A DNA stretch of 64,000 bases from Mytilus edulis (GCF_963676685.1 NC_092346.1:32067133-32131132), one strand, 5' to 3'. Positions 45,001-55,468 are shown, numbered from the stretch's first letter. The notes: generated from the letters alone by a model not told the origin. Made by a program: numbers and translations.

Positions 45001-46265
45001 ATATAGGTGGCATTCTTTGGGCCTCTCTACCCCCTCCTGTTTGATAACTTGGAAACGGTCGAGCTCCCCACCCCTAAACCATATGAGGGGCAGATCCAGG
45101 ATTTTAGGTTAGGAGGGGCACAAACATGAATTTTCGCCCAGCAGAGCGAGGCTAAAAAAAATTGGAGGTAAAATTATCGGAATATTCTTTATTAAGCTGA
45201 GAACAACCCATGCTTTGCAAATTTAAGGGGGGTGCAAGCCCGCAACACCCCCCCTGAATCCGCCCCTGCATATATTCAAGTATAGGACAATATAATAAAT
45301 AAAATGAAATATAGGGGGAGTCCCTGGAGTTACCCCTCCCCCTCCTGTTTGAGAACTTGGAAACGGTCGAGATCCACACCCCTTAACCATATATATTCAT
45401 GTTTGTGACAATATGAAAAATCAAATGAAATATAGGAAGAGTCGCTGGGGGTCACCCCACCCTTCCTGTTTTAGAATTTAAAAATGGTCCAGATCCCCAC
45501 CCCTAAACCATATATATTCATGTATGGGACAATATAACAAATCAGATGAAATATAGGAGGAGTCCCTTGGGTCACCCCATCACCTCCTGTTTAAGAATTT
45601 AAAACCCGTTGAGATCGCCACCCTTTAACCATATATTCATGTACGGGACAATATAACAATTCAAATGAAAGATAGGGGGAGTCCTTGAGGTCACTGTGCA
45701 CCCTTCTGTTTGAGAACTTGGAATGGTCAAGATCCTTACCCCTAAACCATATATACTCATGTATGGGACAATATAACAAATCAAATAAAATATAGGGGAA
45801 GTCCCTGCGGTCACCCCAACCCTCCTGTTTGAGAACTTGGAAACGGTTGAGATCCCCACACCAAAACAATATATATTCATGTATGGGCCAATATAACTAA
45901 TTAAATGAAAAGTCCCTGGGGTCACCCAACCCCTTCTGTTTGAGAACTTGGAAACCAATGAGATCCCCACCCCTAAACCATATATATTCATGTATGGGAC
46001 AATATAACAAATAAAATGAAATGTAGGGGAAGTCCCTAGGGTCACCCTACCCCCAGTGGCGGATCAAGAAATTTTCATAAGTGGGGGGCCGCTCCAGTCA
46101 CGCTTCAGTGATTCCCTATATAAGCAACCAATTTTTTTCCCAAAGGGGGGGGGGGGGCGGCCCCCTGCCCCCTAAATCCTCTGCCTACCCCTACCTGTTT
46201 GAGAACTTGAAAACCGTTGAGATCCCCACCCCTAAATTATATATATTCATATGTATGGGACAAAA
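45000..46265 (-). repeat. Minisatellite of ~115-125-bp units, with two interruptions
   Basis: The unit carries 'cctcctgtttgagaacttgg', 'gagatccccacccctaaacc', 'atatattcatgtatgggaca' and 'aatataacaaatcaaatgaa'. Markers occur near 45060, 45366, 45488, 45610, 45728, 45848, 45958 and 46218. It is interrupted at about 45080-45280 (another repeat ending 'ccccctgaatccgcccctgc') and about 46055-46195 (relative of 33350-33460 with a 10-G run). Minus-strand frames of 75-148 residues through it are repeat by-products. Confidence 0.75.
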
Positions 46266-46932
46266 TAACAAATCATTTACATTTACTATGGGCAGGTCAG
46301 TCAGACCTCACCTTTGATCCCTGTTGTAGTGAACATTTGTCTGATTCGTGTCTCATAACTTTTGTACTATAGAACACAAACTCAGTTTTCTTTCCAGGGA
46401 AACCAGTCCATTCATACTATTACATGTTCATACTAACTCAACTTGAACTTCTAGCAGTCAAATAAAAACCAAGGTTAACTACCAAGTAGAACAACTGCAA
46501 TCATTGGGAACTTGTACCACTGCAGACTCACCATAAAAAAATATACATTGATATATGCATTGCTTTTGAAACCTTGATAACATATAAATTATTTGCCTTA
46601 ATAAATAAATCATTAGATAAACATGAATATATACTATATATGAATGTTTAATGTTGACACAGTTTTCATAATTACGGTTGCCTTGGTTTTTGGTTAACTG
46701 CCTTCAGCGCTTACAGCGCTTTGATTATGATATATCCTGAAACCTGAATTGCTATGGTGAAAGTTAGGTAAATCTACAATTCAGTAATAAGTTTTATCTT
46801 ATAAACATTGTATTCAGTACATAAAGGAAGTCTTCATCTAAAGATTAATTATAAGAAAAGTGTCAACTAGATTTCTTGCAACTTTTCAGTTCAATTTCAA
46901 TTTTAGATAGAACTCAAAATTTTGTATGTATT

Positions 46933-47226
46933 AAAAACAGGCTATTATTTAAACTTGAAATTATTTTTAATTATTGAATTTGCATAATTTCTTGTGCTTG
47001 AAATTTTAAATAAATTCCATGTTTATTCTGCACTTCAATGTTCTGTGCTGTGCACAACACTTTCTATTACAATAAAGATAGTACATTTACAATAGAATGA
47101 ACTGTGCCGCGCACAACACTATCTATACAAAATACATTGTATGGAAAGTGTTATGAACAGCTCAAAACATTATAATACTAAATAAACATGGAATTTATTA
47201 AAAATTTCAAATAATGGCCTGTTTTT
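46933..47226. mobile_element. Fold-back element, ~130-bp imperfect inverted arms
   Basis: The left arm begins 'aaaaacaggctattattt' and contains 'aaataaattccatgtttatt'. The right arm contains the inverse 'aataaacatggaatttatt' and ends 'aaataatggcctgttttt'. Both inner parts carry '(g)cacaacactttctat' or its inverse. Non-coding; in GCN2 intron 10. Confidence 0.75.
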
Positions 47227-47429
47227 GTAAAATATTCCTTGTCTCCATCACTGCATCAGTCTTTCTGTCTTTTTTCATGTTGTACAATAACTAGATAAAA
47301 CCTTGATCAAATTTCAAAATATTTGAGTGAATATTTGAATTTGTAGAGAAAAAAATTTGTCTGTAATCATGGTAATGGCACCCTTCATTATTCTGAAGTA
47401 AAGTTATTACTCTCATTTATATATTGTAG

Positions 47430-47481
47430 GCTTCCAGTATTGTTGTTGATAAGAATGGTAGAATAAGGATATAGATAAGAG
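47430..47481 (+). pseudogene. EIF2AK4: GCN2 exon 11, disrupted by deletion and TAG
   Basis: ASSIVVDKNGRIRI reads correctly from the acceptor, then TAG at 47472-47474. The exon has 52 nt where the phase of exon 12 requires two more modulo three. Restoring phase needs a loss of 10 or 13 nt, and the last bases (ATAGATAAGAG) read correctly in the other frame as the start of the expected I-D-K-R. About four residues at the pseudokinase's DFG-equivalent position are missing. This is the first inactivating lesion, after 456 codons. Confidence 0.8.
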
Positions 47482-48744
47482 GTATGTATTTTATCTGATA
47501 GTAGATACAAAATTCAGACATTGTTGTATGAATAAGGAAGTTCACTTGTCATGTTTTGGAATTTTTGTCAGATTTTCAAAATCCTCTGGTTTTATCTGCT
47601 TGAATTTCTAAAAAAGATTTGCCCATTTACCCCCATTTTTCTTTTTTACGTATCTTTTACATGCATAATTATAAGCAATCTGTAAAAGTTTTATAAAATT
47701 TAAATAAGTTTTGAGAACTTTAACTTGTCAATGATAACTTGATTAGGCTGTGAAAAATCAAGAGAGAATATTTTCCCACCAAAATTTCAATGGTTTATGT
47801 CTTGAAAACAAGCACATTGACCTATATTTTATGTTTAGCTCACCTGGCCCAAAGGGCCAAGTGAGCTTTTCTCATCACTTGGCGTCCATCATCTGTCGTC
47901 GTTAACTTTTTCAAAAATCTTCTCCTCTGAAATTACTGGGCCAAATTTGGTTAAATTTGGCCACAATCATCATATGGGTATCTAGTTTAAAAAATGTGTC
48001 CAGTGACCCGGCCAACCAACCAAGATGGCAACCATGGCTAAAAATAGAACATAGGGGAATATGTTGATTTTGGCTTATAACTCTGAAACGAAAGAATTTA
48101 GAGCAAATCTTTTATGGGGGTCAAATTGTTCATCAGGTCAAAATCCATCTGCCCTCAAATTTTCAGATGAATCGGACAACCCGTTGTTGGGTTGCTGCCC
48201 ATGACTTGGTAATTTTAAGGAAATTTTGCTGTTTTTGGTTATTATCTTGAATACTATTATAGATAGAGATAAACTGTAAACAGCAATAATGTTCAGCAAA
48301 GTAAGATCTACAAATAAGTAAATATGACCAAAATGATCAGTTGACCCCTTAAAGAGTTATTGCCCTTTATAGTCATTTTTTACCAATTTTTCGTAAATTT
48401 TTGTAATCTTTTACAAAATCTTCTCCTCTGACACTAGTGACTACTTGGCAAAGTTTTACCAAACTTAGCCAAAATCATCAATGGAGTATCTAGTTTTTAA
48501 AAATGTGTCAGGTGATCCGACCAACCAACCAAGATGGCTGTCATGGCTAAAAATAGAACATAGGGGTAAAAGTAGATTTTGCCTTATAGTCAATTTTTAA
48601 CAATTTTCATTTATTTGGCAAATTTTTGTAAATTTTTACAAAATATTTTCCTCTGTGTAAGTAAAGGGCCAAGTTAATTATAGATAGAGAAAATTGTAAG
48701 TAGCAAGAATGATCAGTAAAGTAATATCTACAAACACATCATCA

Positions 48745-50342
48745 GCATTAAAGCACGTGTTCCCCAGGGCTCAATTTTAGGCCCTGTATTATTTTTATTA
48801 TTCATAAACGATATTGTATGTGACATATCATGCAACATCAGACTTTTTGCTGATGATACATCATTATATATAGTTGTTGAGGACAAGTATGCTACAGCTG
48901 AATTAATGAACTCTGATATAGAAAAAATTCACCAATGGTCTCAACAATGGCTTGTTAATTTTAATCCAAGAAAAACTGAAACCATGACTATATCTAGAAA
49001 AAGAGCAAAACCCCATAATCCACCAATATATATGAATGATACACTGATACAAGAGGTTGAAGAACATAAACATTTAGGGTTAACTTTTCAAGAAAACGGT
49101 TGTTGGGAAAGTCATGTAAACTATATTATTGATAAAGCTACGCCATGCTTTAATCTTATGAGAAGTTTAAAGTTTAAGCTATCGCGTAATAATCTACAAG
49201 TTATATATATCAGCTTCATCAGGCCTATTCTCGAATATGCGGATTCTGTGTGGGATAATATACCAATTTATTTAAAGGAAAAACTAGAGAGCATTCAAAT
49301 AGAAGCGGCTCGTATAGTCACAGGTGCCACTAAGCTTTGTTCTAAATCTAATCTTTATAATGATACTGGTTAGGTATCTCTGAGTGAAAGAAGATCCAGA
49401 CACAAAATTATTAAATTTCACGAAATGTTTCATGATCAAGCTCCTAGTATCTTTGTAGTCTCGTACCTCAACAACTATATCAAGTCTATAACTATAATAC
49501 TAGAAGTGCATTTAATGTTCAAAATATGAACTGTAGAACTACCTTTTATTAAAATTCTTTCCTACCATCTGTTATTCGTGATTGGAACAGGCTTCCACAA
49601 GATGTTAGATGTAATCCTTCAAAATTTACACTTAAAAATTATATAAATCGAGATACTAAGAAAGTCCCCATATATTATAATGCTGGTTGTAGAAAAGGCC
49701 AAATACTTCACACCAGACTCTGGTTGAACTGCAGTGGCTTAAATGAACACCTTGTCCAGAAAAATATTGTTCTTTCCAGCCTCTGTATATGTGGGCAAGT
49801 TGAGAGCAGCAAACACTATTTGCTAGAATGTCATAATTATAGACTCATCAGAACACAAACCATTTCTACACTACCAATATATAATATACAAACATTATTA
49901 TCAGGTAGTGAACTAATCAGTGATGAGGAAAACGAAAATATTTTTAAAGTTGTACAAAGATTTATTTTAGAAACAGGGAGATTTGGTCCGTAACAATTAT
50001 TTTGATGTCGATGTCGATTAAGATGTTGAAACTTTATTTGATGTAACCTTATTTTCGAAACATTTACATATTTCTCATCTACATGCACTATAATTATGAA
50101 AATACGAGTTGATCACATTTTTTGATCAAACTGACTTCTGAGTAACGTGCAAACCACAGAATAAACGTGTTAAATAAGAATTGAAAATTATATTATACAA
50201 GTTTCTTATACTATGTTCCTAGTTTTGTCATTTTTTAAAGGGAGACGGATTTATATAAGTTTTTCTTGTTTCCAAATCCCTGTATTTATATTGTATAATT
50301 ATATTTTGTTCACTTTTTGAAATAATATATTGTTTAAAAACT
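48745..50342 (+). mobile_element. 5'-truncated non-LTR retrotransposon with 13-bp target-site duplication
   Basis: The 13-mer AAACACATCATCA occurs immediately left (48732-48744) and right (50343-50355). The left end falls inside the reverse transcriptase, as 5' truncation during target-primed reverse transcription produces. The right end is an AT-rich non-coding 3' region with no long poly-A. It inserted into the transposon-like repeat at 47837-50460. Confidence 0.85.
48747..49993 (+). pseudogene. LINE reverse transcriptase, truncated and broken
   Basis: The open frame starts at the insertion edge with VPQGSILGPVLFLLFINDI and FADDTSLY (catalytic Asp pair near 48849), continues with the post-polymerase region (WLVNFNPRKTE, HLGLTF, RPILEYADSVWD) and meets TAG at 49371-49373. 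Downstream pieces (DWNRLPQDVR near 49580; CICGQVESSKHYLLECHNY near 49785-49840) complete the C-terminus with a CxC-x6-8-H-x4-C zinc-binding tail. Motif order places it in the jockey/CR1-like LINEs. Defective: 5' truncation plus at least two stops. Confidence 0.85.
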
Positions 50343-50574
50343 AAACACATCATCATCATAAAAACACAATTTTGTCATGAATCCATCTGTGTCCTTTGTT
50401 TAATACATGTATGCACATAGAGACCAAGGTGAGCGACACAGGCTCTTAAGAGCCTCTAGTTGCTCTTTTTGTTCCTTTATTAATCTCCTTTTAATATAAA
50501 CTAGTGTTATGAAAAGCTTGTTATTTGAAACGAGTAACTAACTTCCTTAAAGTAGGGTGTGGGTTATTACTTGA

Positions 50575-50770
50575 TATAGATAAGAATATGTGGTATGAGA
50601 CAACTATCTAACTAATCCAAATTGTATTAAAAGTTAACAGTTAATAGTCAAAGTACAGCCTTCAACACAGAGCCTTGGTTCATACTGAACAGTAAGGCTT
50701 GGAGCTATAAAGGGTCCCAAAATCACAAGTGTAAAACAATTCAAACAGGAAAATTTAAGCTGATTTATTA
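50575..50770 (-). repeat. R1 repeat, minus orientation, diverged
   Basis: 'gatgtggtatgagacaacta', 'cagccttcaacacagagcc' and 'ggagctataaagggtcccaa' align with the R1 copies at 30.9 and 53.2 kb, with substantial divergence. Confidence 0.55.
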
Positions 50771-51050
50771 TAAAAAATAGCCAATAGTGCTCTGCTTATC
50801 TGAAACTCCAAAAATGTGTTTAGCAAAGGTAAATTTCTCTAGAGCTATAATTGTATATAAAAACGAATTTCTTATTTTAAATTTTATTGAATAAAAATTA
50901 TGAAATAAACCTAAAGAAAAAGATTTGTTGTGTACTTATTTTATAAAGTAGTTCTGTGCAGTGTTCTCAGTGATATAGACATTGAAAACCCCTAAGTTGA
51001 AGGACATACAACAAAAGTTGTTACAAATTTAGTTTGACATTTTGTTTAAT

Positions 51051-51336
51051 TAAAACAAGGAACTATTTGAATTTTAAATGATTTTGAATTTTGGGAAATT
51101 GATAAGAAATTGATAAGAAATGTATGATGGAAACAAACCAAGCTAAAGAATGTTAGCCATGCACACAAGGCTAAGGTTCTGTTTATTTTCACTGATATTG
51201 CAGTATGAACTAACTAACCCCCTTAGCCATGCATGCATAGTTAACCCTACTAAATTGAGTTATTTTCCATCGTACATTTCTTATCAATTCCCAGAAATTT
51301 CAAAATTATTCTTTATTCAAATAGTTCCATGTTTTA
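51051..51336. mobile_element. Fold-back element, ~80-bp imperfect arms
   Basis: The left arm 'taaaacaaggaactatttga' through 'attgataagaaatgtatgat' is the inverse of the right arm 'catcgtacatttcttatcaa' through 'ttcaaatagttccatgtttt'. The centre contains a minor inner duplication of 'ttagccatgca'. Non-coding. Confidence 0.7.
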
Positions 51337-51355
51337 ACAGTTATAAACATAAAAA

Positions 51356-51600
51356 TTGAGAATGGAAATGGGGAATGTGTCAAAGAGACAACCACCTGAC
51401 AAAAGAGCAAACAACAGCCAAACGCCCCCCATGGGTTTTCAATACAGCGAGAAAATCCTGAGGCGTATTCGGCTGGCCCCAAACAAAATATGCACTAGCT
51501 CAGTGATACTGCATGTCATACTAAAAGAAAGTAAAATTAAAAAATCATTTAAGACTAACAAAGGTCAGAGGCTCCTGACTTGGGACAAGCACAAAAGTAT
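51356..51600 (-). repeat. Penelope-like pLTR relative, minus orientation, ending at the exon 12 acceptor
   Basis: 'atggggaatgtgtcaaagag', 'gcgtattcggctggccccaa' and 'ggtcagaggctcctgacttg' are the reverse complement of parts of the 13.1- and 14.7-kb pseudo-LTRs. The copy ends about 14 bp before the splice acceptor of GCN2 exon 12, so the acceptor's upstream context is repeat-derived. Confidence 0.65.
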
Positions 51601-51613
51601 AACTGTTTTTCAG

Positions 51614-51725
51614 GCTGTCTGATCTATATTATGCTGTGGAGTCCTCAAGACCTGGTGTCCATTTTACAGGAGATAGAGAATTGATACCAGTCAGGGGAGG
51701 AAAGAAAGGAGATGTTTATCAATTG
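51614..51725 (+). CDS. EIF2AK4: GCN2 exon 12 (pseudokinase C-lobe)
   Basis: LSDLYYAVESSRPGVHFTG then ELIPVRGGKKGDVYQL, with KGDVYQLG matching the kinase subdomain IX pattern (vertebrate GCN2 has KGDVWRLG). Acceptor 'tttttcag', donor gtgagg; phase 2 in, 0 out. The exon is intact but lies downstream of the first stop. Confidence 0.85.
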
Positions 51726-51894
51726 GTGAGGATCTTGCTTTAAAAAGATAAAAGGACCATTACTATGATTTATTTTTTTATTTAGACTTGATTACCTCTG
51801 AATTATCTGATGAAAACATAAATAATTGATATGGCATGCTTGTATGACCTTTTGGTTTGTACTTTGTAACCCTATTACATCTTTAAATACCTAT

Positions 51895-52326
51895 TTATGC
51901 CCCTGTCGTAGCGGAGGGGGCATTAAGTTTTCCCTTGGTTGTCTGTACGTACGTCTGTACATACATCCCAAAGTTGGTTTCCATTCTCTAACTTCAGTTT
52001 GCTACAAACAAATGAAACTTGTACAAAATGCTTATTATTTTATTTTTAAGGGGCTCCCTTTACCTTAAATAAACAAAAACCCTAAACTAAACCAAAAAAC
52101 ATCAACCTAGAAAAAAAGAGTATAGATAAAGTAAAGGCAAAAAATTAGAGTCCTATATACATGTTGAGTGTCCTTAAACTTATGCTTAATAATAAAGATA
52201 TGAAAATAAAGGAAAAACTCTATGATGTCTCTTTTTAAGTAGAAAATGAAGAATTAACTTAAAGGAAGATAAATTGTTAAAGCATTTTGATGTCATTTAA
52301 GCATTAAATGTCTTATTTTTTTCCAG
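51895..52326. other. GCN2 intron 12 with a 'cccctgtcgtagcggagggg' repeat
   Basis: At about 51899-51990 a segment with 'ccctgtcgtagcggaggggg' and 'gtctgtacgtacgtctgta' resembles the start of a common hairpin-ended repeat. The rest is unassigned. Confidence 0.4.
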
Positions 52327-52427
52327 GGTTTGATTCTGTTATCTGTAGCTATTGGATTGGATGCCGATCCCGACAAGCCAGAAATACCACAAAATTTCCC
52401 TCCTGTGTTTCAAGACTTCTGAACTAA
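52327..52427 (+). pseudogene. EIF2AK4: GCN2 exon 13 with an in-frame TGA
   Basis: GLILLSVAIGLDADPDKPEIP and NFPPVFQDF read in the expected frame, then TGA at 52420-52422 where family members have Leu (FQDFL-x-KC). A single T-to-G change from TTA, or a small local rearrangement, would explain it. Donor gtatga; the phase (2 out) still fits exon 14. Second inactivating lesion. Confidence 0.8.
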
Positions 52428-52639
52428 GTATGATTAGTGTTGTATGACTTATATTCATTAATCTGACTTTGATCTGAGATTTAAAAAAGACCATTATTTC
52501 AGTAGGTTATTATGTTTCCCCCTTATTTCAAGATTTCTTGACTGCATAATTTGTATGAAAATGAAAGGTGGAAGTTACTCTTAAAGGGATATTTAAACTC
52601 ATGAGTAGAAAAAAGGACTGAACATGTATGCTATGGCAA

Positions 52640-52930
52640 AATAAAATGGAAAATGGAAATGAGAAATGTGCCAAAGAGAATGACCAATTAAGTAAGAGAA
52701 AACAGCACTCGCACCCGCAAAGTGGAAAGGGATTAATATAAGTTGCAAAACTTGTTTCCCAATCCACTATAAATAAATATGTTTAAACTAAAACAGCCCA
52801 AGGCTAACTATGGGTCTTCAATACATTGAGAAAATCCAGCACCCGGGATTAGGGTTCAGCTGGTCTCTAAACAAAAATGTGTACTAGTTCAGCGAAAATG
52901 TCAATTTGCCTTTTTACCAATTAAAAATTA
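52640..52930 (-). repeat. pLTR relative, minus orientation, with a nested SINE fragment
   Basis: 'aatggaaatgagaaatgtgc' and, after the insertion, 'gggtcttcaatacattgag' and 'gggttcagctggtctctaaa' match the minus-strand pLTR family. An 84-bp SINE piece splits it at 52706-52789. Confidence 0.6.
52706..52789 (+). mobile_element. 84-bp SINE tail fragment with 7-bp target-site duplication
   Basis: The insert is near-identical to the tail of the full SINE at 32109-32443 (sense orientation here). AAAACAG flanks it on both sides (52699-52705 and 52790-52796), and removing it rejoins the interrupted host repeat. This marks a strongly 5'-truncated retroposition. Confidence 0.7.
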
Positions 52931-53065
52931 TTAGCTTGAAAAGAAATCAAGTATGCATAAGTGTCAAGCTGTCGTCTACTGAAATTTGAAATGATTTCAG
53001 TATCATAAATAGTGTCATTTGCAATAGAAAATTTATTATACTTATAAAAAATATTATAATTTTAG

Positions 53066-53199
53066 ATGTTTGATGAAAGATGAGAGACATCGTTGGTCAG
53101 TCTATCAATTATTGGGCCATAGTTTTATCAAAGAAGAATTACCACACACAATTCATTATGCTCCTCACAAACAGGCTGCTACAGAAGAAGTCGAGAAAA
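53066..53199 (+). CDS. EIF2AK4: GCN2 exon 14 (end of pseudokinase)
   Basis: CLMKDERHRWSVYQLLGHSFI is the final kinase-fold helix pair (family pattern C-L-x-D-x2-x-R-W-(S/T)-x2-x-L-L-x-H-x-F), followed by PHTIHYAPHKQA linker sequence. Phase 2 in, 1 out; donor gtatgt. Intact but downstream of two stops. Confidence 0.85.
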
Positions 53200-53224
53200 G
53201 TATGTTGTGTATTTGTTATTTAAA

Positions 53225-53360
53225 AAAGATGTGGTATGATTGCCAATGAGACAACTCTCCACAAGAGACCAAAATGATACAGAAGTTAACAACTTTCGGT
53301 CACTGTATGGCCTTCAACAATGAGCAAAGTCCAAACCGCATAGTCAGCTGTAAAAAGCCC
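53225..53360 (-). repeat. R1 repeat, minus orientation
   Basis: 'gatgtggtatgattgccaat', 'gagacaactctccacaagag' and 'ccgcatagtcagctgtaaaa' form a well-preserved copy 25 bp after exon 14. Confidence 0.8.
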
Positions 53361-53392
53361 CGAAATGAGTATAGTTTAGTTGTACATTGAAG

Positions 53393-53816
53393 AGATAACT
53401 GTATTGTATTTAAAGCTTGGACAGCATCAATTGGTGATTTGATGGTTGCAAATTAAGTTTATTGGCAACACTTTAGTTAATGTTGTTTTCTATCAGTCTT
53501 ATTAGAATGGAGATAACAGTACTGTATTTTAAGCTCAGACAGCATCAATAAGAAATTTGATGGTCACAAATTAAATTTACTGGCTACACGTTAGTTAACA
53601 TTGTTTTCTATCAGTTTCATTAGAATGGAGATAACAATACTGTATTTTAAGCTCAGACGGCATCAATTGGTGATTTGATGGTCGCAAATTAAGTTTACTG
53701 GGGAAGCGTTAGTAAACGTGTATTTGCAATCATCAAATTACCCATTGATGCTGTCTGAGCTTAAAATACATATTGTTATCTCCATTCTAATGAAACTTAT
53801 AGAAAACAACATTAAA
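53393..53816. repeat. Three direct 118-bp units followed by an inverted unit
   Basis: Units starting 'agataac' at 53393, 53511 and 53629 share 'agcatcaattggtgatttga' and 'gttgttttctatcag'. From about 53722 an inverted copy ('catcaaattacccattgatg' to 'atagaaaacaacatt') follows, so unit 3 and the inverted unit can fold into a hairpin of about 85 bp. Confidence 0.75.
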
Positions 53817-54011
53817 ACATGCACTTAGTTTAATTTCGTTTTTAAGCGTGTGTGGCCCAAAGGTATGTTTAGTTATGTTTTAATTGTTCAAAAACAAAAT
53901 CAATTATACAGATAAAAACAATATTTTAAAGATTTCACTACTGTTTTAATTAATAACCATAAGTGTATTCAAAGGATCAATTAGATGAGTGTATATGGAT
54001 TATATATAATT

Positions 54012-54547
54012 ATACCCCTGCTTTAATTATACCCCCTCTTTAAAAAAAAGGGGGGTATACTGTTTTACCTCTGTCTGTCCTTCCGTCAGTCCGTCAGTCT
54101 GTCCTTCCGTCAGTCCGTTAGTCCGTCAGTCCGTCAGTCAGTCCGTCCGTCCCATGAATATTTTTCGTCGCATTTTTCTCAGGAACTACAATACAAGGAT
54201 TTCTGAAATTTGGTTTCAGGGTTAATCTTAGTCGGCTATACCGTGTGATGCGTTTTCAGATTGATCACTTGACAACTTCCTGTTTACCGAACACTTGTAC
54301 GATGTTACACATGATAGCCAAGTTGAAGATTTTCGTCACATTTTTCTCAGGAACTACAATACAAGGATTTCTGAAATTTGGTTTCAGGATTTATATAAGT
54401 CAGCTATACTGTGTGATGCGTTTTCAGATTCATCACTTGACAACTTCCTGTTTACCGAACACTTGCATATTTTTACACTATTAATATTATCCACTTGCGG
54501 CGGGGGTATCATCAGTGAGCAGTAGCTCGCAGTTTCACTTGTTTTAT
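54012..54547 (+). mobile_element. TIR element with 168-bp repeats, shorter copy
   Basis: Same ends as 35097-36108 (right GCGGGGGTAT at 54500-54509, then the shared 'cacttgttttat' edge) but with fewer than two 168-bp units. The left end shows a small extra duplication of 'tataccccctctttaaa'. Open frames of 76-79 codons are by-products. Confidence 0.75.
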
Positions 54548-55157
54548 TGGCTTTATAAACAATATCACCATGAAAGCCAACTATGACAAGCCTTTGAGCC
54601 AGAAATGGAATTTACATCAAAAAGAAAAATTAAAACATCAAATTAGGATTAAACTATGCATTTTTAAAAATCAATTTATTTTTCAGACAAACATCTTTCC
54701 AATATATGTACATTTCCCCAATGGCAAGCGAGATTACCCCAAAGTTTTATTTTTGACAAATTTTATTACATTCTGGAGCGTTCAATAAGATTTTAAATTG
54801 TCTGATGAAGAAGTTTGACACTAGAACAGGACATATGATATCATACTGGTATGTGCAAAAGACTAGATCAATGAGTCACAAACTTTCTATTCAACATTAA
54901 TAGAATTTTAACCACTTAAGAGAAATGAATTCAACAACTTGTGAGAATTGGATATTGCTTGATATCAACTCAAGATTGTCTTTTCATTTGAATAGTAATG
55001 ATAAACTCACCTAAGATTCTGATTGTTTATAATTATTTTGAAATTAAATAGTTGTTATCAAGCAGCTTCAAAATCTCAATACTTACGAAACCTAAAAATC
55101 ATAATTTAAAAAAAAGGAAAAATAACAGGATGAGTAATAGTATTTTTCTAATTATAG

Positions 55158-55312
55158 AACAAGACGTAAACAAAGACAATGATTCAGAAGATGATGACTT
55201 AGCTGATTTACCCTTCATCACGGCTTTAGAGGCCAGTGGACAGTCCCGTCTAACTAATGAATTTGAAGTCTTTAGGTCCCTAGGGAAAGGAGGATTTGGT
55301 GATGTCATTGAG
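55158..55312 (+). CDS. EIF2AK4: GCN2 exon 15 (kinase domain Gly loop)
   Basis: QDVNKDNDSEDDDLADLPFI is an acidic linker, then SRLTNEFEVFRSLGKGGFGDVIE. GKGGFG is the ATP-binding glycine loop of the active eIF2alpha kinase domain (vertebrate GCN2: LLGKGAFGAVI). Phase 1 in, 0 out; donor gtaatt. Intact but downstream of two stops. Confidence 0.9.
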
Positions 55313-55424
55313 GTAATTACATCCAGAATAGGCATTGTAATTGTGTCCTAGACTCCATTTTCTTACTTAATTGAGCAGGTTTAATTAAACTCATCATAGA
55401 TACCAGGATTGAAATTTTGTATTT

Positions 55425-55468
55425 GCACCAGACTCACGTTTTGTCTTCAATAGACTCATCAGTAATGC
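55425..55468 (-). ncRNA. Hammerhead ribozyme relic, second minus-strand copy
   Basis: On the minus strand CUGAUGA (complement of 55456-55462) and stem II GUCU/AGAC are kept. Stem I GCAUUA/UGGUGC still pairs although both strands differ from the other copies. GAAA reads AAAA, which should inactivate it. The flank 'tttcaatcctggtatctatg' (minus strand) is shared with 37480-37523. Confidence 0.6.

Larger units (their letters stand above)
47837..50460 (+). mobile_element. Transposon-like repeat with hairpin ends, interrupted by a LINE
   Basis: The left end 'tttagctcacctggcccaaa' forms GGCCC-AAA-GGGCC and has AGCTCACCT...AAGTGAGCT; the right end at about 50424-50460 reads 'aaggtgagcgacacaggctc' and holds the palindrome GGCTCTTAAGAGCC. 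Inside, 'ccaaccaaccaagatggc', 'tggctaaaaatagaacatag' and similar phrases occur twice (~48010 and ~48520). The element is split by the LINE at 48745-50342. It resembles a widespread mollusc repeat by recall; non-coding. Confidence 0.65.

Noticed and set aside
45591-46045. Minus-strand frames of 92-148 residues
   Set aside because: By-products of the ~120-bp minisatellite; the two frames overlap and repeat the same motif.
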